21,176 nucleotides of DNA from JBBTWG01 sp038062935 (GTDB lineage: Bacteria > Patescibacteriota > Gracilibacteria > UBA1369 > UBA12463). Positions 1 to 7,990 of the stretch are shown piece after piece. A program made the translations under genes and the position numbers. The DNA is taken from the NCBI GenBank assembly GCA_038062935.1, contig JBBTWG010000026.1, forward strand, positions 1 through 21,176, in the 5' to 3' direction. Each line of letters begins with the position of its first letter. Position 1 is the stretch's first letter. Below the pieces are notes generated by a model. That model did not search any database. It saw only the letters and a program-made list of their open reading frames with translations, and had not been told where the DNA came from.

Positions 1-3000
1 CGACGGTGAGGGCGAGGGTGAAGTAGAAGATGGAGCTGGCTCCGAAGATGAGCATGGCGATCAATGTGAGCAGTGTGGAGAAGGATGTATTGATTGAGCG
101 ACCCATTGTTTCTGTGAGTGAGATGTTTGCGATTTCACGGATGCTCTTGTCTTCGTTGCCTCGGAGGCGTTCGCGGACTCGGTCGAAGACGACGATGGTG
201 TCGTGGACAGAGAAGCCGAGAATAGTGAGGAGTGCGGTGATGAAGAGTGCATCAATTTCCACGTTGGCAAACTTTCCGAGAATGAGGAAGAACCCGAATG
301 TGATGAAGAGATCATGGAAAAGTGCGATGATGGCACATGCTCCAAATCTCCATGGATTGACGCGTTTTGGGATTTTGCGGAATGCGAATGCGAGATATAT
401 GAGAATCATCAGTAATGCGAATGCGAGTGCGAGGAGCGCTTTTGATTTCATAGCGTCACCGATGGTTGGGCCGATGGTTTCGAAACGTTTTTCTTGTAGG
501 TCTCCGAATTTATCTTTGAGTTGCACAATGATTTTGTCGTGGATGACGGTAGAAATAAACTTGCTCTTGATTTGGTACGAACCTTCATCTGAAGCTACGA
601 CTTGAGCTCCTTTGAGGTCGAGAGGTTCCTGCGCTGGTGCTCCGATTGCTGCTCCTGCGCTGTCGGATTTTGCTGTTTCGCCTTTCAAGTTGTCTTCAAT
701 TGTTCCTAATTCTTTCTTGAAATCTTCGATAGCTACTTTATTTTTGAATTCTATTTCCGTGAAAGTACCACCGGTGAAGTCCATACCGAGCTTGAGGCCG
801 AAGAATATCAGCGCTAGAAGACTGATGCTGATCAATGTTCCAGAAATTCCCATCCAGAGGTTCGTTTTTTCTACGATTTGATATACTTTTTTCTCTGCTT
901 TTTTCTCAGGAACGAAGAGATTTTCTTTTTCAGCGAGTTTTGTTTTTACGACAGCACGGAGGAGAGTGCGTGTGACCGTGATGGCAGTGAACATCGACAC
1001 GACGATACCGATGGCGAGGTTGATTGCGAATCCACGGATCAGGGAACTGCCGAAGTAGAAGAGGATGGCACACGTGATGAGTGATGAGAAGTTCGAGTCT
1101 CGGATGCTGTTCCATGCCCGATCAAAACCTTTTTCGATTGCAGAGATCATGCCGTGTCCGGTGTGAACTTCTTCTCGTGTTCTCTCGAAGATGAGAATGT
1201 TGGCGTCGACAGCCATTCCGATCGAAAGGATGATACCAGCGACACCAGCGAGCGTGAGTGTGATTGGATTACTGAGGACGGAACTGACGAAGAAAAGGAT
1301 GATAATACTGAGGATGAATGAGAGAAATTTTTCTCCATTGCCTTCTTCGCTGTTGAGAATTTTGTATAATGTTATGAGGAAAATTGCTGTTCCAATCAGA
1401 AGCGAGAGCCATACTGGAAGTTCGCTCTTCACGAGGAAAATCATCAAAAGTGTATAAATCCCGAGTGCAATGCTGGCGATGAGACCTGGAAGTCTGTAGT
1501 AGGCGATCATGAAAATGATCACGAGTAACATGCCGATTGCTCCTGCTTTCACGCTTTTTGCGAGCGCATCTTGTCCCAATGTGGAGCCAATTGTGTGTTG
1601 TCCGACGAGAATGATTGGTGCAGGAATTGCGCCGGTGTTCAGATCTCGTGCGAGGGTTGTAGCGTACTCTGCAGTGAATTGTCCTGTGATTGTGGCGCTC
1701 CCTCCAGGAATTTTTCCTTGTACATTTGGAGCTGAAATTTTCCTGCCTCCGACGAAGATGGCAATTGGTTTTCCGATATTTCTTCCAGTGATTTCTTCAA
1801 AGAGTTTTGCTCCTTCGGCATTGAATTTGATTGAGACATATGGGCTGAAAGATTGTTGATCAAAAGCCATGTCTGCATGGACGAAGTGTTCGCCGGTAAG
1901 GCCTGTATCTTTCCAAGGATCAGGCATGGTAGAGATGAATATTTTCTCAATTTTTACCTGATTTTCTTTGATGTCTTTTTGAATTTTGTTGGCCTTGATG
2001 ATGTGGTATCCAAATTCTGATTTGACTGGATCGGAAACGGCTCCTTCTTGATCCAAATTTAATGTTGCTTCTTTGAATTCTGGGACGTAGCTCGCATCTT
2101 TATTCACTGGAGTTGTGAGGACTCCTCCAGATGCTTTTGAGCCTGCATCATTGGAATTCTCCTGAGCGAGTTTTGTGAAATCTCCACTGTTTTTTGCTTT
2201 TGCTGTCAGATCTTTTGCGAGTTTTTTTGCTTCTTCTTCTGTTCGCGTGACATCTGATGCAGCATCTTTTGCACCTTTGTATGCGATGAGAATATGACTT
2301 GCATCTACTTGTTTTTCAAATCGTACGATTTCTTTTTTCTCTGCTAATTTCAAAATATAAACACCCTTTGTTTGTTCTAATTCCTGATCTTCTCCCAAGA
2401 CATACTCATTTTCTGAATCGATGAGCTTCGAATAGATTTCTCCTGGTTTGAGTTTGTCGACAATATCTTTGATTTTTGCATCTACTTTGCTGATGAATTC
2501 AGGATTTTCACCTTTGTCGTGACGGACTTTTCCGCTATTTGATTGCGATTCTTCTTCTGCGATGATGCTGAAGTTTTCTGGTTTTTCGAGAGTTTTCTTC
2601 AGAACTCCTTCTGCATAATTTCGTTGTGTTTTCTCTTCATTTGGATCTGGATTTGTTTTCTGTTCTTTGAATTCGAGCTGAATCGTTTTTCCGACGATCT
2701 CTTTTGCTTTTTCGAGATCTTTGATCTCTGCAAGTTCTACGATGATATGTTGCTCGCCTCCAACTTTTGACAGGTAGATGCTTGGCTCTGAAACTCCAAG
2801 TCCGTTCACTCTCTTGTCGATAACCTCCATGACGCCGTTAGTAATACTCTCTTGTTCTTTTTCTGGAACTTTTCGCAAATCAATTTTATAATCCAGCTGT
2901 GATCCTCCCTGGAGATCGAGACCGAGATGAACTTTGGTTTTGGTGACGCCTTCAGGAGTCCATGGGAAAATCTTTTTTTGTGTCTCGCCGGATGCATCGA

Positions 3001-3064
3001 AGAAACTGAGTCCGAGTGCGAGAACGATGATGGCGATAACTTGCCAGGAGAGAAAACGTTTCAT
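1..3064 (-). CDS. secDF: SecD-SecF fusion protein with embedded parvulin-type PPIase domain (C-terminus cut by window edge)
   Basis: This is one uninterrupted frame of 1021 codons from ATG 3064 to the window edge. SecDF is the accessory membrane complex that uses the proton gradient to pull exported proteins off SecYEG. The SecD half has an N-terminal helix (residues 5-20), LGLDLQGG (about 46-53), VNGLGVSEPSI (about 82) and GMAVDANILIFER (about 614). The SecF half begins near residue 730, with GMDFTGGTF (about 760) and GFSVHDTIVVFDRVRE (about 948). I followed the frame through the SecD/SecF junction (positions 840-960) codon by codon and found no stop. Residues about 249-360 are an inserted PpiC-like domain (ASHILIA, DFTKLAQENS, SEFGYHIIKA). 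An extra hydrophobic stretch lies at 544-602. Only the last SecF helices are missing. No Shine-Dalgarno site is visible; heptamer repeats lie just upstream. Confidence 0.95.
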   Translation of the reverse strand, partial: MKRFLSWQVIAIIVLALGLSFFDASGETQKKIFPWTPEGVTKTKVHLGLDLQGGSQLDYKIDLRKVPEKEQESITNGVMEVIDKRVNGLGVSEPSIYLSKVGGEQHIIVELAEIKDLEKAKEIVGKTIQLEFKEQKTNPDPNEEKTQRNYAEGVLKKTLEKPENFSIIAEEESQSNSGKVRHDKGENPEFISKVDAKIKDIVDKLKPGEIYSKLIDSENEYVLGEDQELEQTKGVYILKLAEKKEIVRFEKQVDASHILIAYKGAKDAASDVTRTEEEAKKLAKDLTAKAKNSGDFTKLAQENSNDAGSKASGGVLTTPVNKDASYVPEFKEATLNLDQEGAVSDPVKSEFGYHIIKANKIQKDIKENQVKIEKIFISTMPDPWKDTGLTGEHFVHADMAFDQQSFSPYVSIKFNAEGAKLFEEITGRNIGKPIAIFVGGRKISAPNVQGKIPGGSATITGQFTAEYATTLARDLNTGAIPAPIILVGQHTIGSTLGQDALAKSVKAGAIGMLLVIIFMIAYYRLPGLIASIALGIYTLLMIFLVKSELPVWLSLLIGTAIFLITLYKILNSEEGNGEKFLSFILSIIILFFVSSVLSNPITLTLAGVAGIILSIGMAVDANILIFERTREEVHTGHGMISAIEKGFDRAWNSIRDSNFSSLITCAILFYFGSSLIRGFAINLAIGIVVSMFTAITVTRTLLRAVVKTKLAEKENLFVPEKKAEKKVYQIVEKTNLWMGISGTLISISLLALIFFGLKLGMDFTGGTFTEIEFKNKVAIEDFKKELGTIEDNLKGETAKSDSAGAAIGAPAQEPLDLKGAQVVASDEGSYQIKSKFISTVIHDKIIVQLKDKFGDLQEKRFETIGPTIGDAMKSKALLALAFALLMILIYLAFAFRKIPKRVNPWRFGACAIIALFHDLFITFGFFLILGKFANVEIDALFITALLTILGFSVHDTIVVFDRVRERLRGNEDKSIREIANISLTETMGRSINTSFSTLLTLIAMLIFGASSIFYFTLALTV

Positions 3065-3070
3065 AGGGGG

Positions 3071-3102
3071 ATAGGATTTAGGATTTAGGATGTAGGATTT
3101 AG
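3071..3102. repeat. Heptamer repeat family A, copy 1
   Basis: Four consecutive 7-bp units (ATAGGAT, TTAGGAT twice, GTAGGAT) plus a trailing TTAG. The array ends 7 bases upstream of the secDF start and sits next to a family B array. Confidence 0.85.
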
Positions 3103-3110
3103 TTTTGAAA

Positions 3111-3138
3111 GTTACAGGTCACACGTCAAAAGTCACAT
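3111..3138. repeat. Heptamer repeat family B, copy 1 (inverted)
   Basis: Four 7-bp units on the plus strand (GTTACAG, GTCACAC, GTCAAAA, GTCACAT). This is the inverse orientation of the 17011 copy. On the minus strand it shares a 20-base stretch with the 6347-6424 copy. It supplies the last Met codon and the TGA stop of the cupin gene. Confidence 0.8.
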
Positions 3139-3534
3139 GTTTTTCTGTCCGCTCAGTATTTCGTCTTTTTTCTCATCATTGCCTTTTCCGGTTCTTCCAT
3201 AATCGTCTGCGAGCTTCACGATGTCGTCGAGTTCTGGAGTGGAAACTTCGAAAATTTCGCTGTCTTCCAGTGCTTCGATGCGATGGATCGTTTTTGGAGA
3301 TATGTCTATTTTTTCACCTGGTTGTAGTATTTTTTCTTCCAGACCCTCTGCTGTTGCACCATAGCTGACTTTTATTGAACCTTTGAAGAGGTATTGTGTT
3401 TCCATTTTCTGCTCGTGATATTGCAAAGAAAGTCTGTGACCTTTTTTGACACGTAGGATTTTTCCTGCGTATTTCTCTGTATGTGCAAACCAGATTTCTT
3501 CACCCCAAGGTTTGAGTTTTTTCTGAATTTCCAT
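3133..3534 (-). CDS. Cupin phosphomannose isomerase domain protein (type II PMI-like)
   Basis: A single cupin domain of 133 residues that resembles the C-terminal phosphomannose isomerase half of bifunctional ManC/AlgA enzymes. Visible motifs are KPWGEEIWFAHTEKYAGKIL (residues 8-27), RLSLQYHEQKMETQYLFKG (about 34-52) and the later PGEKIDISPKTIHRIEAL, which carry the expected metal-binding His/Glu positions. The likely reaction is interconversion of fructose-6-phosphate and mannose-6-phosphate, feeding GDP-mannose synthesis. The guanylyltransferase partner is a separate gene two positions upstream (5272-6345). The stop codon and preceding Met lie inside a family B repeat, so the Lys/Gly-rich C-terminal tail is probably not conserved. 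A plausible promoter lies at 3577-3604. A sugar-binding cupin of another specificity is possible. Confidence 0.82.
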   Translation of the reverse strand: MEIQKKLKPWGEEIWFAHTEKYAGKILRVKKGHRLSLQYHEQKMETQYLFKGSIKVSYGATAEGLEEKILQPGEKIDISPKTIHRIEALEDSEIFEVSTPELDDIVKLADDYGRTGKGNDEKKDEILSGQKNM

Positions 3535-3576
3535 AGTTTTTTCGTTTTTTGGCTCGTCAAAAAACAGGCCGCACGC

Positions 3577-3604
3577 ACTATAGCGGAAATTTTTATATTT
3601 TCAA
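3577..3604 (-). promoter_or_regulatory. Putative sigma70-type promoter for the cupin gene
   Basis: On the minus strand TTGAAA (3604-3599) is followed after 16 bases by TATAGT (3582-3577); each hexamer matches the consensus at 5 of 6 positions. The predicted transcript start is near 3570, giving a leader of about 36 bases before ATG 3534. It lies in the 129-base gap after the MopE-like gene. Confidence 0.5.
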
Positions 3605-3663
3605 AGTATTGGCTTTGGTGGAAGCTGATTTTCTTTGCTTATTTAGGCCTTGTCGTTTGTGCT

Positions 3664-5223
3664 TTATGGCGCATCGCATGGTTCCCATTTTGATCCAGCG
3701 TTTTGGTTTTTTCCGTTACAATCATCGTCCTGATATGTTCCGCAGTGTTCGAATGTCAGTGGAGCACTGCTGTTACATACTGGTTTCTCTGGATCTGCAC
3801 AGCTTGTTGTTGGTTGTTTTCCGCATGGCTCTGGTTCATCTCCAAATGCTGTTTTGCATGGGTCTCCTTCTTCGAAGCCGAGCTCTCCATCGCAATTTTG
3901 GTCAATGCCGTCACATGCGATTTCTTCATTATCTCCTGGACTGACTACTGGAATACACTCATTTTCGACTTGATATGTTCCATTGGGGAGTTTTGTCGTT
4001 TTCATTTCTCCCACGGCACATACTCCTGGCAAATATGTTTGGCATGAAATTGTTGGTGCACTTCCGTCCTGATTTTGGTTTTTTATAGATCCTTCATCTA
4101 CCGATCCGTTGCAGTTATCATCTATATCATTATTTGGTATTTCCGAAATATTAGGACTTACTCCTTCATTAGCGATACAGGTCATTTCTGAAGGATCTTT
4201 GCATTGCGCTGTTCCTAGACATTTTGCTTCTGTGAAACAGGCTTCTCCGATTTTTTTTTCTATTCCTTCCAATCCTTCATCTACGATTCCGTCGCAATCA
4301 TCATCAGCTCCGTTGCAAACTTCCTCTTCTTCTTTTGATGTAGGAATTGGATTTCCCGATGCGTCGAGATCTGCAGTGCATTTCTGAAGTTTTCCATCGA
4401 CACATTTCATGGATCCTTCTCCACATTCTTGTCCGTTTGCTGTTTGAATTGGTGTTATACATGTGGTAAACGATCCCTCAGGGAGACATTCTACGGGTGG
4501 TTTTGTTGTGTCGGTATCTGTTGTATCGTTTTCTCCTGTTTCTAGAGAGTTTCCATTGTCAGAAGGTTCTTGAGTATCAAGAGGTTTTTGGGCATCTGTG
4601 TTGATGATGGCTACATCTTTATTTTCTCCTGTATCGTCTGCGCTAGGAGAACTGGAATCGTCTGTGTCCGCAACGGCTATATCGTTTGTGGATGTATTTG
4701 TATCGTCATCACCTTTTGTATCTGGTGTTGCAGCTATATCTTCCATAATTGCATCAAAAGTTCCTGCATCTAGTATGAGCAGTCCATCCTCTGCGCGCAT
4801 CATTCCCTCATCAGAAATTCCACTTTGACTGTCTGAAGAAATGCTATCACCTCTTATGAAGCTATCATTTTCATATGATACTCCATCACTATATGAGATG
4901 ACATCTGCTGCATCTGGCTGACTCGGATTTCCACTGCCATTTGCACCAGTGGGTGTTGGCCCTCTCTCCATGGTTAGGACAGGTTTTCCTATTGATGGAT
5001 CATCTCCACATGCCACAGAACCTACCATTAACATTCCTCCAAGGCTTGCCCTTGTTATATTCCTGGCAATGGCGTCTATTGCTCTTCTTGTTCCTTCGCT
5101 TATGGACCTTATTCCTACTGTGAATCTTCGCCAGTTGCTTCCTTCCTGGACTGTTCTTCCTGGTAATTCTGCTGGTCTGGTTCTTTCTGCTGTTAACATG
5201 GTTGAGAGTTGATAAAGAGTCAT
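3664..5223 (-). CDS. Secreted Cys/Asp-rich protein with MopE-like metal-binding repeats
   Basis: A 519-residue protein. Residues 59-72 form a short hydrophobic stretch ending SVAC, a weak lipobox-like site at Cys72, after an unusually long basic N-terminus. Residues about 75-240 are low-complexity and rich in Asp, Ser, Thr and Asn, like a stalk or linker. From about 245 onward there are many Cys residues and at least four segments of the MopE/EF-hand-like type: CNGADDDCDGIVDEG, DIDDNCNGSVDEG, CDGIDQNCDGELG and YQDDDCNGKNQ. Such Asp-rich, disulfide-type repeats are typical of surface proteins in Myxococcota and other environmental bacteria, where they are proposed to bind calcium or copper. 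I infer an exported, surface-anchored metal-binding protein. The true start may be a later Met (residue 9 or 64), because a TACAAT box lies directly before the first ATG. It interrupts the two GDP-mannose genes. Confidence 0.8.
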   Translation of the reverse strand: MTLYQLSTMLTAERTRPAELPGRTVQEGSNWRRFTVGIRSISEGTRRAIDAIARNITRASLGGMLMVGSVACGDDPSIGKPVLTMERGPTPTGANGSGNPSQPDAADVISYSDGVSYENDSFIRGDSISSDSQSGISDEGMMRAEDGLLILDAGTFDAIMEDIAATPDTKGDDDTNTSTNDIAVADTDDSSSPSADDTGENKDVAIINTDAQKPLDTQEPSDNGNSLETGENDTTDTDTTKPPVECLPEGSFTTCITPIQTANGQECGEGSMKCVDGKLQKCTADLDASGNPIPTSKEEEEVCNGADDDCDGIVDEGLEGIEKKIGEACFTEAKCLGTAQCKDPSEMTCIANEGVSPNISEIPNNDIDDNCNGSVDEGSIKNQNQDGSAPTISCQTYLPGVCAVGEMKTTKLPNGTYQVENECIPVVSPGDNEEIACDGIDQNCDGELGFEEGDPCKTAFGDEPEPCGKQPTTSCADPEKPVCNSSAPLTFEHCGTYQDDDCNGKNQNAGSKWEPCDAP

Positions 5224-5224
5224 T

Positions 5225-5252
5225 ATTGTACCGTTTCTTCTACTTTCTGCAA
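5225..5252 (-). promoter_or_regulatory. Possible promoter overlapping the MopE-like gene start
   Basis: TTGCAG (5252-5247), a 16-base spacer and TACAAT (5230-5225) lie one base before ATG 5223 on the minus strand. The -10 hexamer is good and the -35 weak. If it is real, transcription would start inside the annotated first codons, favouring a downstream start (Met9 at 5199 or later). Confidence 0.3.
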
Positions 5253-5271
5253 CTTTTTTTGTTACAGTTTT

Positions 5272-6345
5272 TTAGAGTACCTCTTTTCTTTTTTTCTGAA
5301 GCTGTTCTACGATTTTTTTTACTTCTTGGCTTCGACCTTTTTTGCAAATGAGGAGCGCGTCTCCGGTATCGACGATGACTAAGTCACGGATTCCGATCGT
5401 GGCGATCAGCTTTGACTTCGGTCCGTAGATGATACTTCCTTCGGTGTCGATGGTGATGATATCAGCTTTGGTGAGATTTTCTTTTTCGTTATTCGTCAGT
5501 TCGTCGAAGAGTGATTCCCAGGTTCCTATGTCGCTCCAGCCGAGTTCTGCGGGAATAATTCTCACTTCTTTTGGTGAAACTTTTTCCATGATGCCGTAAT
5601 CGATCGAGATCTTTTCGCAATTTTTGTAGAAGTCTTGTATGGCTTTTTCTGTATTTGAAGACTTTGCAATTTTTTCTAATTCCTTGGCTGTTTTCGGCAT
5701 GTGTTCTTTGAATTTCTTGAGAATTGTCTCAATTTTCCAGATGTAAAATCCGGTGTTCCAGAGATATTTATAGGAATTGAGAAGCTTCTTCGCAGTTTTG
5801 AGATCTGGTTTTTCGATGAATTTTTCGAACTCGTAGACTTCGACTCCGTTTCTTTCTTCGAGGAGTTTTCCGATTTTGACGTATCCGAGACTCGTATTTG
5901 GGAAACGTGCTTTGACTTCGATGATGTTGAGTGTGTTTTTTTCTTGTGCAATTTTTTCTGCTTCTTTCAAAAGTTTTTCGAATATTTTGACTTCCTGAAC
6001 GAGATGATCTGCATAAATGATGGCCATAACTTCTTGTGCTGATCTCTTTTTTGCCATGATTGTCGCGGCGAGTCCGATGCATGGAGCGGTGTCGCGGAGG
6101 CATGGTTCGATGATGATCTGTTCTTTTGGAATGCCAAATTTTTTGGATTGTTTGCAGACTTCATCAAAATATTCTTCGTTTGTGGAAATGAAAATATTTT
6201 TTGCTCCGGCGAATTGGACTCGTTCGATCGTTTCTTCGAAGAGTGTTTTGTCGCTTACGAGTTTTTGAAATTGTTTTGGCTTATTTTTTCTCGAGAGTGG
6301 CCAGAGGCGTGTCCCGCTGCCGCCGGCGAGGATGAGAATGAGCAT
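5272..6345 (-). CDS. manC: Mannose-1-phosphate guanylyltransferase
   Basis: A 357-residue nucleotidyltransferase that makes GDP-mannose from GTP and mannose-1-phosphate for glycans and surface polysaccharide. The N-terminal pyrophosphorylase signature LAGGSGTRLWPLSRKNKPKQ (residues 6-25) is intact, followed by LRDTAPCIGLAA (about 83), FIEKPD (about 174), the WNTGFYIWK segment (about 196) and GWSDIGTWESL (about 268). It stops where the phosphomannose isomerase half of a bifunctional type II enzyme would begin. That half is supplied as a separate cupin gene (3133-3534), with the MopE-like gene between them. The start ATG is one base from a family B heptamer array that fills the gap to gpmI. No Shine-Dalgarno site is visible. 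Confidence 0.93.
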   Translation of the reverse strand: MLILILAGGSGTRLWPLSRKNKPKQFQKLVSDKTLFEETIERVQFAGAKNIFISTNEEYFDEVCKQSKKFGIPKEQIIIEPCLRDTAPCIGLAATIMAKKRSAQEVMAIIYADHLVQEVKIFEKLLKEAEKIAQEKNTLNIIEVKARFPNTSLGYVKIGKLLEERNGVEVYEFEKFIEKPDLKTAKKLLNSYKYLWNTGFYIWKIETILKKFKEHMPKTAKELEKIAKSSNTEKAIQDFYKNCEKISIDYGIMEKVSPKEVRIIPAELGWSDIGTWESLFDELTNNEKENLTKADIITIDTEGSIIYGPKSKLIATIGIRDLVIVDTGDALLICKKGRSQEVKKIVEQLQKKRKEVL

Positions 6346-6346
6346 A

Positions 6347-6424
6347 GTGAACGTGTGACGTGTGACTTTTGACTTTTGACGTGTGACCGGTCACATGTTA
6401 CATGTCAATTGTTACATGTTCAAC
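6347..6424. repeat. Heptamer repeat family B, copy 2, with central palindrome
   Basis: A GTGAACGT octamer is followed by ten consecutive 7-bp units from 6355 to 6424. The first five read GTGAC or TTGAC plus two bases; the later ones are in inverted sense (GTCACAT, GTTACAT, GTCAATT). The switch occurs at a perfect 12-bp palindrome, GTGACCGGTCAC (6383-6394). The array fills the gpmI-manC gap and supplies the final Met and the TAA stop of gpmI. Confidence 0.85.
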
Positions 6425-7980
6425 AGGCTTTCTCCTGTCATTTCGCAGGGTTTTTCTATGTTGAGAATTTTTAGAATTGTGGGTGCTATATCTTTGAGTT
6501 CGCCATTTTCTTTGAGTTTTGTGGTGGCGTTGAATTCTTTTCCTATTACAAAAAATGGGACGGGGTTTCTGGTGTGTGATGGGCAGGGATCACCTTTTTT
6601 TTCGCCTTCGTCGTAGGTCATGTATTCGGCATTTCCGTGATCGCCAGTGAGGAGGATGGTGTAATCTTTTTCGATCATTGCTGGAATTATTTTTCCGAGA
6701 CATTCGTCTATGATTTCGACTGCTTGAATTGTGGCCTGCAGATTGCCTGAATGACCTACGAGATCGAGATTTGCGAAATTGAGTATGATGAGCGGGGGAG
6801 TTTCTTTCTCTGCTTTTTTCAATAAAGCTTCTGTGACTTCGCGGGCGCTCATTGCTGGTTTTTCGGCGTATGAAGCGCATTTCGGTGAGTCAATCATGAG
6901 GCGTTCTTCTCCTGCAAATGGGGTTTCTATTTGACTGTTGAGGAAGTAGGTGACGTGTGCGTATTTTTCGGTTTCGGCGATGCGAAGTTGGGAAAGTCCA
7001 TGATCGCTGATGATTTGTCCGAGATTGTTTTGAACTTTCGCTGGCGGAAATACAATGGCTGCTTTTTCGCTGTACTGTCCCATGCAGACGAAGTAGGGTT
7101 TCGCGATTGGTGAAGTGATTTCTTTTTCTCCTGTGAAAAGTGAGGTGAGTTGTCTCGCTCGATCGGTACGGAAATTCCAGAAGATGGCGCTGTCTTTGTT
7201 TTTGATGATTCCGTTTTTGTTCAGAATGATGGGATCGATGTAATAATCAGTTTTGACATCGCGTTCGTAGGCGTGATCGATGGCAGCTTCTGGATCAGTT
7301 TCTTCGATGCCTTTGCCGAGCGTCATGAGATCGTATGCTTTTTGAGTGCGGTCCCAATTGGAGTCACGATCCATGGCATAATAACGTCCGACGATGCTGG
7401 CGATTTGTGCTTTCCGTGGACCTTCTGGCATTTTCTCATCGAGTCCGAGTTCGGTGATTTTGTTGGTGATTTGCGTGATGAATTTTTTTGCCGTTCTCTC
7501 GGGGACGTCGCGTCCGTCGGTGATGGCGTGAATGAAAATAGGGAATGCTTGTTCTCTTTTGGCGAGTTCCAGAAGTGCAAAAAGGTGACGAATGTCTGAG
7601 TGTACGCCTTGATCGGAAATCATGCCGACGAGATGGAGTGCGGACTTCTCGGTTTTTTTCATGTTTGCACACGCATTTTTAAAAGACGTTTTTTCGAAAA
7701 AACTTCCATTCTTTATTGATTCGTTGATCTCTTCGAGTGGTTGGAAGACAATTCTTCCAGCACCCATTGTGAAATGTCCCACTTCGCTGCCGCCCTGTGT
7801 ACCTTCGGGGATTCCAACTGCTCGTCCGGAGGCCCCCAGGAGCCCCATCGGATATTTTCCCCGAAGCATCGTGAGTGTCGGTGTTTTGGCTCTGGTTATG
7901 GCGTTTCCTTCGTAATCTTTTCCTTCACCGAATCCGTCGAGGATGATGAGGATGACTTTTTTTTGCATTGCTTCGGTCAT
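6412..7980 (-). CDS. gpmI: 2,3-bisphosphoglycerate-independent phosphoglycerate mutase
   Basis: A 522-residue member of the alkaline phosphatase superfamily that interconverts 3- and 2-phosphoglycerate in lower glycolysis using two manganese ions. The metal/catalytic motifs are present: LIILDGFG with Asp15, GGSEVGHFTMGAGR with the phosphoserine nucleophile Ser65, HAITDGRDVPERTA, GRYYAMDRD, NFRTDRARQLT and the C-terminal LTGDHGNAEYM. Length matches the family (about 510-550). It begins 10 bases after the prepilin peptidase stop and therefore shares a transcript with it. The last codon (Met) and the TAA stop come from a family B heptamer, so the C-terminal end may have been set by repeat insertion. 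With pyk (10692-12107) it gives two of the last three glycolytic steps in this region. Confidence 0.96.
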   Translation of the reverse strand: MTEAMQKKVILIILDGFGEGKDYEGNAITRAKTPTLTMLRGKYPMGLLGASGRAVGIPEGTQGGSEVGHFTMGAGRIVFQPLEEINESIKNGSFFEKTSFKNACANMKKTEKSALHLVGMISDQGVHSDIRHLFALLELAKREQAFPIFIHAITDGRDVPERTAKKFITQITNKITELGLDEKMPEGPRKAQIASIVGRYYAMDRDSNWDRTQKAYDLMTLGKGIEETDPEAAIDHAYERDVKTDYYIDPIILNKNGIIKNKDSAIFWNFRTDRARQLTSLFTGEKEITSPIAKPYFVCMGQYSEKAAIVFPPAKVQNNLGQIISDHGLSQLRIAETEKYAHVTYFLNSQIETPFAGEERLMIDSPKCASYAEKPAMSAREVTEALLKKAEKETPPLIILNFANLDLVGHSGNLQATIQAVEIIDECLGKIIPAMIEKDYTILLTGDHGNAEYMTYDEGEKKGDPCPSHTRNPVPFFVIGKEFNATTKLKENGELKDIAPTILKILNIEKPCEMTGESLLNM

Positions 7981-7990
7981 AATTGGCTTA

